Of a DNA stretch of 64,000 bases, positions 57,541-64,000 are shown piece after piece (the stretch's first letter is position 1; each line of letters opens with the position of its first letter). This DNA is from Harmonia axyridis (Eukaryota; Arthropoda; Insecta; Coleoptera; Coccinellidae). The DNA lies in assembly GCF_914767665.1 (NCBI RefSeq), contig NC_059504.1, positions 13,704,501-13,768,500 of the forward strand, written 5' to 3'. A program made the translations under genes and the position numbers. The notes under the pieces were generated by a model. It was not told the origin of the DNA, did not search any database, and saw nothing but the letters and a program-made list of their open reading frames with translations.

Positions 57541-57590
57541 TGTACTTTTTCCGGAAATAAAAATCGTCTGTCATGCCAATATATATTCTC
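57541..57590 (+). repeat. SINE tail fragment
   Basis: 'gtactttttccggaaataaa' and 'cgtctgtcatgccaatat' match the SINE tail without the tRNA head. It lies 29 bp from copy 3 and in the opposite orientation. Confidence 0.6.
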
Positions 57591-58989
57591 TATAGACGCT
57601 ATTCGCCTTTACCTGAGTAAGGGACATGCACAGAAAATTTTTCAGCCTTTATAAAATAACAAAGGTCTAGACGTCGTGGGTTCCTGCTCTAATACATCAT
57701 GAATCCGATGAATTCTGGTTGAATATTCTAAATCCAAGAATATCCAATCCGAGAATTTAACTCGTCGTTGAGATAACTGTTCCAGACAGGATAATTTCAA
57801 TTAGCCACAAAGACATGCTATTATTGGCCATAGAAAGTCTGAGTCACGTTTTTAATCACGTTTCTCACTTGAGCAAAGACGAATGAATGCCATTATTTTT
57901 ATTATTTCCTTTCGAGCTGAAGGAAGGGTGAATTGGAATTGGCGCTGATGAGGCGGTTCGTCGTGATCTCATCTAGAAGTTTATGCTTTTCTTTCTCTGT
58001 ATTTGTTTCATCTCGACCAAGGTTGGAACGGAACGAAATCATAATTAGGAACTTTCGTACAATATGTCAAGGAAGAAGGTACTGGCGATTCTTATCGTAC
58101 GTAAAAGAACAAGATGAAATTTTATTTTTCAGGACGACTGGATTGATTAAAAATTAAATGAGAACAAACAGGACTGATGAAAATACTACTGCGAAGCTGG
58201 AGTGTTTTTATCTTGTATCGTTTGTTCGACTTGAATTTCTTGAAAGAAATCTAGTTCGCGTTTATAAATTGCAGCTTATCCAATCCCCAAAAACGGAACG
58301 TGCTCTTTTTTCAATAACGTAATCGCTGATATAAAAGAAGCAATATATTGTGTTGCCAACCAACCAACGAAAAACATTGGCTATTTATATTTGAGCAAGA
58401 CAGGTTTTTTATCATAGGTAAAAAACTTGCAAGATTCGATTGAAGTTGATAATCTCACCCAGGTTCTCAGAAGTCACCGGGGTTGCGTGACACATGAATT
58501 TGCAGGCATTGCAATTCTATTTATGAATAACCATTTTCCTTTGGCGTTCTTTTCGTTGTAATACTGCCTAGAAGCAAATGACGAATAATTTTCTGGGCCC
58601 ATAACCTATTATTCTTGGATGGATCTTTTGGATTTTGTTGTATAGTATATTTGATGTACGAATATCATTTAAAAATAAACATTCAGTTGTTATATCCCGA
58701 GTGCTTGCCAAATTCTCGAGTATTTTCACTGCACTTCGTGCATGTGTAATTGTAATTTGAATAAACGAAATGTTTTTGACAATCATACCGAATGTTTTCG
58801 ATGGTCACAAAAATATTCAGTTATAATATTACAAGCTCGATTACAAGGGTATAGACAATATTCGATTTTATACCGATTCTCGAGAAGTAGTTTGCGAAAT
58901 ATTACGAGAGCGCAGCTCGAGTCGTTTTTCGCGATTTCGCGGATTTCGCCAGAGTGTTTCTATTTTAGTTTTTTTCTTATTTGAAACTC
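57591..58989. other. No gene supported
   Basis: AT-rich; frames at 57933-58157 and 58742-58984 have no recognisable domain. Confidence 0.45.
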
Positions 58990-59470
58990 CTTGAAGGTAC
59001 ATTTATCTAGACCATAGAAAGGTTCCAGCTCAATGAAGAGTTTGTGCTCCGTTCGTGGCAAGTGTGTTATCCTCTTCATTTCCTTTAGTTTCTGAGATAC
59101 CGAGAACCTAGACTAAACCTTGACAAGACTTTGTTATTCTTGCCCATTTCACTGAGTTTCCTTCGGCACTTTAATACCATCTTAGAGTCGATGATAGGTG
59201 AGCTTATTGCTTTGATTGCAGCTTAACTGGAAGAAGATACCACTACTTCTGATAGAATCTTACTATGTCATTTTCCACACATCTTTCTATTCCGAGTATA
59301 TCTGCCTTAAAGACACTTGGACAGGGACCTAACGAAAGTAAGTATTTGGTGCTAGCTCTGAATACTCCAGCTCCTGTTCTCGTCTTGGTTTTAGAATTAT
59401 CTGTGTACCATTTGATGATATTTTTTCCCAATATTCCTCTCTACGTAGTATCATAGTTCATAGCGTAGTA
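58990..59470 (-). pseudogene. LINE ORF2 RNase H domain fragment, unit 1
   Basis: Minus-strand translation gives IIKWYTDNSKTKTRTGAGVF (first catalytic Asp in YTD), SLGPCPSVFKADILGIERCV (the family E of FQAE is here D), then AIKAISSPIIDSKMVLKCRR, KLSEMGKNNKVLSRFSLGSR and a decayed remainder. It is the RNase H domain found in I/R1-type LINEs. Confidence 0.8.
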
Positions 59471-59535
59471 TTATAGTGAACTATGGTACGAATGTTGGCA
59501 TCACAAGAATGATGGGCATTGCAGAAAACACAGAT

Positions 59536-59905
59536 CTAAGTCTTATCGTGAGAAGAAGAAGATTTTTGTGAGAAATTTTTTTTTCTTTTCAACTTTTGAA
59601 GTATGTACCGGGCGTCAACGAATGTTTCTCTTTGAAGTATCTCTGCCTGAAACACAATTGGACAGGGGCCTAACGATAGTGAGCATTTGATGCCAGCTCT
59701 CAATACTCCAGCTCCTGTTGTCGTCTTGATTTTAGAATTATCTGTGTACCATTTGATGATATTTTCCCCAATATTCCTTTCCACTTAGTATCTCAGTGAA
59801 CTAGTACGATATTTAGCATCCCAAGAATGATGATCATTGCAGAAAACAGAGAAATGAGTCCTAGCGTAAGAAGAAAAAGATTTCTGTGAAAATTTTTTTT
59901 CAACT
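59536..59905 (-). pseudogene. LINE RNase H fragment, tandem unit 2
   Basis: Second copy of the same domain start: IIKWYTDNSKIKTTTGAGVL and SLGPCPIVFQAEILQRETFV, in which the catalytic Glu of FQAE is intact. The flanking sequence ('gaatgatg', 'cattgcagaaaaca', 'gagaagaagaagat') follows both units in the same order, so a block of about 350 bp was duplicated in tandem after insertion. Confidence 0.8.
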
Positions 59906-60109
59906 TCTGAAGTATCTAATGAATGTATCTCTTTGGAAAGACACCTAGTCCTTACGCCACTGCTCCAAGCTCACCAAAGTTTGCTCACGATCAATTTCAT
60001 CAACACTCATCATCCGTCGATTTTGATTAAGGACCAACGTTCAAGAATGACGTGACACATAAAAACCACCACAAGACCTGCTACAAAGAAGTATCGATTA
60101 TCTCTGAAC
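59906..60109. other. No gene seen
   Basis: Short spacer; 'aagacacctagtccttacgc' is unassigned. Confidence 0.35.
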
Positions 60110-60480
60110 ATTTTTCACCCGGATGATACTAGATTAAACCCAGGCTGCTCCGTGCGGGCCCAGAATTTAAAGTAATTAGTTTTTATCCCGGAGGAATTTC
60201 GAACAGTTAGCAGGCGTTTAATTAAAATGTCATAACCAATTAATATAATTCCTGGGATGGAGTAGGGCCGAGGCAGAGGGAGGAAAAACAGCGGGGTGGG
60301 GGGTTGTTCTGACAGCAATTCGATCTTAAAAATGAGGCGCCGCAACCCTAGGGTCGGCCGGTGGTAAAACTCAGGTTCATCCTGAGGGCAGTGTAGTTTT
60401 TCACGGTATTAAGGGGATGTTTTGGCGATTAAGGCCGTTTGGACTTGCCTCGGAGGAATTTGAGATTGTAGGGGGAATTG
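60110..60480. promoter_or_regulatory. GC-rich block with homeodomain-type sites
   Basis: Contains 'gtaattag', 'gtttaattaaaatg' and 'ccaattaatat' among GC-rich stretches such as 'gcgccgcaaccctagggtcg'. The minus-strand frame 60345-60115 is not recognisable. The mix of TAATTA cores and conserved-looking GC-rich DNA suggests an enhancer. Confidence 0.3.
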
Positions 60481-60535
60481 ACAATGGATTACCAATTAAT
60501 ATGAACACTACTACGTAGAAAAAGATATTCTAACG

Positions 60536-61452
60536 GGTGTTTTTTTCGAGGTATATAACTTTAAGTTGGCATTACTGTTCAAGATGGCGACCGATTTAAC
60601 AGCTGTCAAGTGATTTATTCTCAGTTTGGTTTGGCAATTCATCATGAATAGACTCACACCTGAACAAAGCTTGCAAATAGTGCAATTTCATTTCGAAAGT
60701 AATGGTTCTGTGCGGAATACGTATCGCGCACTACGTCCATTTTATTTTCTTTAGCGATGAAGCGCACTTCTGGTTGAATGGCTACGTCAACAAAAAAAAC
60801 TGCCACATTTGGAGTGAAGCTAATCCTCAAGTGTATGTCGAAACACCGTTACATCCAGAAACACTGACTGTTTGGTGCACTTTATAGGCTGGTGGAATCA
60901 TTGGTCCGTACTTCTTCAAAAACGATGATGGCCAGAACGTTACAGTCAATGGTGATCGGTATAGAGCCATGATTACTAACTTTTTCATTCCTGAATTGAA
61001 CAACCATGATGTCCAGGAGCTGTAGTTCCAACAAGACGGCGCAACATGTCACACAGCTCATGCCACAATCGATTTATTGAAAGACACGTTTGGTGACCGC
61101 CTAATTTCACATTTTGGACCTGTGAATTGGCCTCCAAGATCTTGTGATTTAACACCGCTAGACTACTTTCTGTGGGGCTATGTAAAGTCATTGGACTATG
61201 CGGATAAGCCACAAACCCTTGACCATTTGGAAGACAACATTCGCCGTGTTATTGCCGATATACGGCCACAAATGTTGGAAAAAGTCATCGAAAATTGGAC
61301 GTCCAGATTGGACTACATCCGAGCCAGCCATGTCGGTCATATGCCAGAAATCATATTTAAAATATAATGCCATAAATAAAATTCATGTCAATCGAATAAT
61401 CCATTGTTGTTTAATTGCAATTTAATGTTCTTTAGCTCTAAAAAAAACACTC
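60536..61452 (+). mobile_element. DD41D-type mariner, internally deleted
   Basis: Ends 'gggtgtttttttcgagg' and 'gctctaaaaaaaacactc' are short inverted repeats of about 15-20 bp with 'ta' nearby. The transposase begins MNRLTPEQSLQIVQFHFESN at 60644; after VRNTYRALRP a deletion jumps to the catalytic half. The length of 0.92 kb fits a deleted derivative. Confidence 0.8.
60644..61367 (+). pseudogene. DD41D-type mariner transposase (deleted, two nonsense Trp codons)
   Basis: N-terminus MNRLTPEQSLQIVQFHFESN and VRNTYRALRP, a deletion, then FSDEAHFWLNGYVNKKNCHI (first Asp), LHPETLTVWCTL, TAG, AGGIIGPYFFKNDDGQ, NNHDVQEL, TAG, FQQDGATCHTAHAT (second Asp), FGPVNWPPRSCDLTPLDYFL (third Asp) and the end GHMPEIIFKI at 61367. 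Counting from the Asp of QQD to that of LDYF gives 41 intervening residues, the DD41D spacing of the rosa-type lineage. Both nonsense codons stand at conserved Trp positions (WCALWAGG and LWFQQD). The triad itself is intact. Confidence 0.88.
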
Positions 61453-61965
61453 TTTACAATAGATTCGGTGTTTTCACATCTTTGAGTTAGTATGTTGGAG
61501 TTCAATGTTAGGTTATAGGAACATTGAAATCATGAAATGAAATAATAGACTCAGTTCCAAAATGGTTGTAACAGGGAGATGACTAAATTTCCTCGCGTCC
61601 CATTTTGGAGCTCAAAAATTTTATGTAACTGTTGAAAATATTGTTGTAGTTTGTGAAATTAAGTGCTGAATAGATGTTTTAACATAGCAAATCGTCATAA
61701 ATGATAGAGATGGATGTTATTAACTGTGTTTGCCACTGTGGGATGATATAGGTTTATCCTAGACTCCGTGACCCCATGAGTCATTCCACTTTACTATTAT
61801 CGATTGAGTTATTTTATATTATATTACTTGATTATGGGTACATAGCATTAGTGCTGAGCCCAACTGATATTTTGGTCCACAGTGGGGGTTTTACACTGCC
61901 CACAGTATAGTACTTCGAATGTGAATGAATGAAATAATAGACTCTTTAGTGTGTATGTCATTCTA
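61453..61965. other. No gene seen
   Basis: AT-rich spacer. Confidence 0.45.
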
Positions 61966-63223
61966 TTGGTGTACAACTTTGCTTCCGCCTTTTTGCAATA
62001 GATGGCTGTAGCGGTGAGTGGTTGTCGAAATAAATAGATCGTAGATGCATTAAAATGAGGTGAGGTATTTGTAAACATAACGCCATCGAAATATTAGTCG
62101 ATTTGTGTCCGCATCATAAAGTTATTCTCGATGAAACATGTCAGCTAACGAGCCAAATTCTCCTCATTTGCGGAAGGTTTTAATTTTCTGCTTTTATATG
62201 AAGAAATCTGAGGCCGAGCCTATTCGAATGCTCTCATAAACCTATGGTGCTGCCGCTAGTAGTGAAATAACGTGCCGAGAGTGGTTTCAACCCTTTAAGA
62301 ACGGTTATTTTGACGTCGAAGACCAGTGGAAGAGAAAAGGTTTTCGAAGATGCAGAATTGGAGGCATTACTTGATCAAGACTCGTGCCAAACGCAACAAG
62401 AATTGACAGGATCATTGGAAGTGACGCAACAAGCCATATCAAAATGCCTGAAAGTCATAGGAATGATTCAGGAACAAAGAAATTGGGAGCCATAGAAGTT
62501 GAAGCCGAGCGATGTTGAACGGTGTTTGTTTGATTGTGAACAGCTGCTTGCAAGGCAAAGATGGAAGGAATTTATGCATCGCATTGTGACAGGAGACGAA
62601 AAATGGGTTCATTACGATAATCCCAAGCGCTGAAAATCATGGTAATATCCCGGCCATGCTTCCACATCGACGGCCAAGGTCATGCTCAGTATTTGGTGGC
62701 ACCAGGTCGGCGTTGTGTATTATTAGTTGTTGAAACCGACTGAAACAATCACATGTGGTCGTTATCGAAAAAATTAATGCATTTGAGCTGGGATTTGAAA
62801 GACAAACGGTCGCAACACAACGAGAGACATGATAAAATGATTTTACAGCATAACGATGCTCAATCTCATGTTGCGAAAGTGGTCAAGACATACTTGGAAA
62901 CGTTGAAATGGGAAGTCCTACCCCATCCGCCGTATTCTCCAGACCTTGGTCCCTCGGAATATCACTTGTTTCGATCAATGACACATGGCGTAGCTGACCA
63001 GCAATTCCGATCTTATGAAGAAGTAAAAAATTGGATCGATTCGTGGAGCGCTTCAATAGATGACCAGTTTTTTCAACAAGGAATTTGTACGATGCCCGAA
63101 ATATGGAAGAAAGAAGTGGCCAGCGATGGACAATACTTCGAATCATAAATGTGTTACCGGTTTTTTTCAAAATAAAGCCCCGAATTTCGTAAAAAATACA
63201 GCAAAAGCAAAGTTGTGCGCCTA
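61966..63223 (+). mobile_element. Cecropia-like mariner, family A copy 5 (full length)
   Basis: Left end 'ttggtgtacaactttgcttc' and right end 'gcaaaagcaaagttgtgcgcc'. Full-length frame pieces: MSANEPNSPHLRKVLIFCFY (62140), KVFEDAELEALLDQDSCQTQ (62340), VTGDEKWVHYDNPKR (62590, first Asp) and 62753-63148. In the last, the second block reads QHNDAQSHVAK, where Asp and Asn of the family HDNA are swapped so that the catalytic position is Asn, and the third reads LGPSEYHLF, where Asp is Glu. Several stops occur upstream. The family C-terminus DGQYFES is present. Confidence 0.9.
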
Positions 63224-64000
63224 TGTATCTTAATCTAAATACATTTAACAAAGTGTTACCGTTTATTTCCAATATTCTCTCTACTCAGATTAATCATCTT
63301 TATTCGACTGAAAGAACTTGCCTTGATAAAGTCTTTATAAAATGGCTGCAAGTACAGTTTCTCGTGCGTTAATGACAAAATGTATATGAGAGATATGTAG
63401 CCAATTGATAGAAATAACAAATTTAAAAAATGAAGGAACGTCTTCAATTTGTTTGTGTGCTGATTCTTGAGCCTGCTTATTTTTATAAATGTCAGCCCTA
63501 GTTTTCTAGAAACAAAGTCTTTCTCTATTTTGTTGCAAAAATTTTATTGTGGTTTCTTCTTTTCAATGAGAAATCTTTAAACTCGACGAATAAAAACAAA
63601 CCCTCTGCACAATCTATTTTAATTTACTTTCCTAAATTGACTTGTCCACACGTGTTTAGTTATGAAGTTTAATCGGCGAACAAGAGTGGAAGATACGACT
63701 TGCTCAAGTATTCTATTCACTTAACTAAATGCAGCACTTGCTCAAGTACTAAATCAAGAGGTTCATACGATGCAAGTAACTAAACTTCTTCACTTGATTT
63801 AGTAACTTGCTTCAGCTACTTGAGACGTGTTAATTGGGTATTAGCTTTATTAGCTATTACGACGCCCTTGATTTCGTCAACTGAAATTGCATCAAAACGA
63901 CAAATTATTGAATGACTGTTCTTTTCAAAATCGACTCGACATTTTGAATTCAGTTGAAATTTATGCCAACACTTTAAAGATGCACGTTAGATGCTAGTTT
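63224..64000. other. No gene seen; inverted 'acttgctcaagta' motifs at 63700-63830
   Basis: AT-rich. Near the end, 'cttgctcaagta' occurs twice (about 63701 and 63734), and 'tactaaatcaag' pairs with 'cttgatttagta' (about 63743 and 63796). This resembles the subterminal repeats of the hAT remnants but the sequence differs and no terminus was found. Confidence 0.4.

Noticed and set aside
63640..63840. Third hAT copy based on 'caagta' motifs
   Set aside because: The motif differs from the 'caagtcaagc' of the two recognised copies and no 'tagggattca' end was found; kept only as a note.

Overview
The window looks like a stretch of an insect nuclear genome: AT-rich, few and split coding regions, spliceosomal introns with GT/AG borders, and a heavy load of decayed Tc1/mariner, hAT, LINE and SINE copies. 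The kinds of transposon and the two recognisable host genes fit an insect, possibly a beetle, but the sequence does not fix the order or species.

Two host genes can be supported, both on the minus strand. (1) A complete archease gene (tRNA-ligase activator) at 9672-10258, three exons with two introns of only 57 and 56 nt, 157 aa by my splice model. (2) The 3' part of an Nlf-1/NALF (FAM155) gene, the auxiliary factor of the NALCN/narrow abdomen sodium-leak channel: a 205-nt cysteine-rich exon at 42832-43036 and, by splice-phase match and cysteine-rich content, a terminal exon at 17427-17767, followed 74 nt after the stop by an AATAAA. The intron between them is 25,064 nt. The 5' exon(s) were not found in the remaining 21 kb and probably lie beyond position 64000.

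Layout. 1-9.4 kb: dispersed repeat R1, an inactive mariner, an hAT remnant, a decayed mariner, a GC-rich block with a possible 5' exon, and repeat R2. 9.6-11.1 kb: archease and its upstream region with two CTCF-like motifs and a perfect hairpin. 11.1-17.3 kb: AT-rich, gene-poor. 17.4-43.0 kb: the Nlf-1 exons and their giant intron, filled with four copies of a cecropia-like mariner, two fold-back MITE families, a MITE-like inverted dimer of a mariner-type 3' end, an array of diverged tandem repeats (27.0-29.7 kb), an hAT remnant, a tRNA-derived SINE, and several GC-rich blocks that could be regulatory. 43-64 kb: presumed 5' intron of Nlf-1 or intergenic DNA with a lysine-rich pseudogene, a Tc1 element with about 85-bp terminal repeats, LINE 3' ends, two more SINE copies, DD41D-type mariner relatives and a fifth cecropia-like mariner.

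No intact autonomous transposon was seen: each transposase copy carries stops, frameshifts, deletions or changed catalytic residues. No CRISPR array, rRNA gene or convincing functional tRNA gene was seen. All alignments were made by eye; coordinates of repeat borders are accurate to a few bases where terminal repeats are visible and to tens of bases otherwise.
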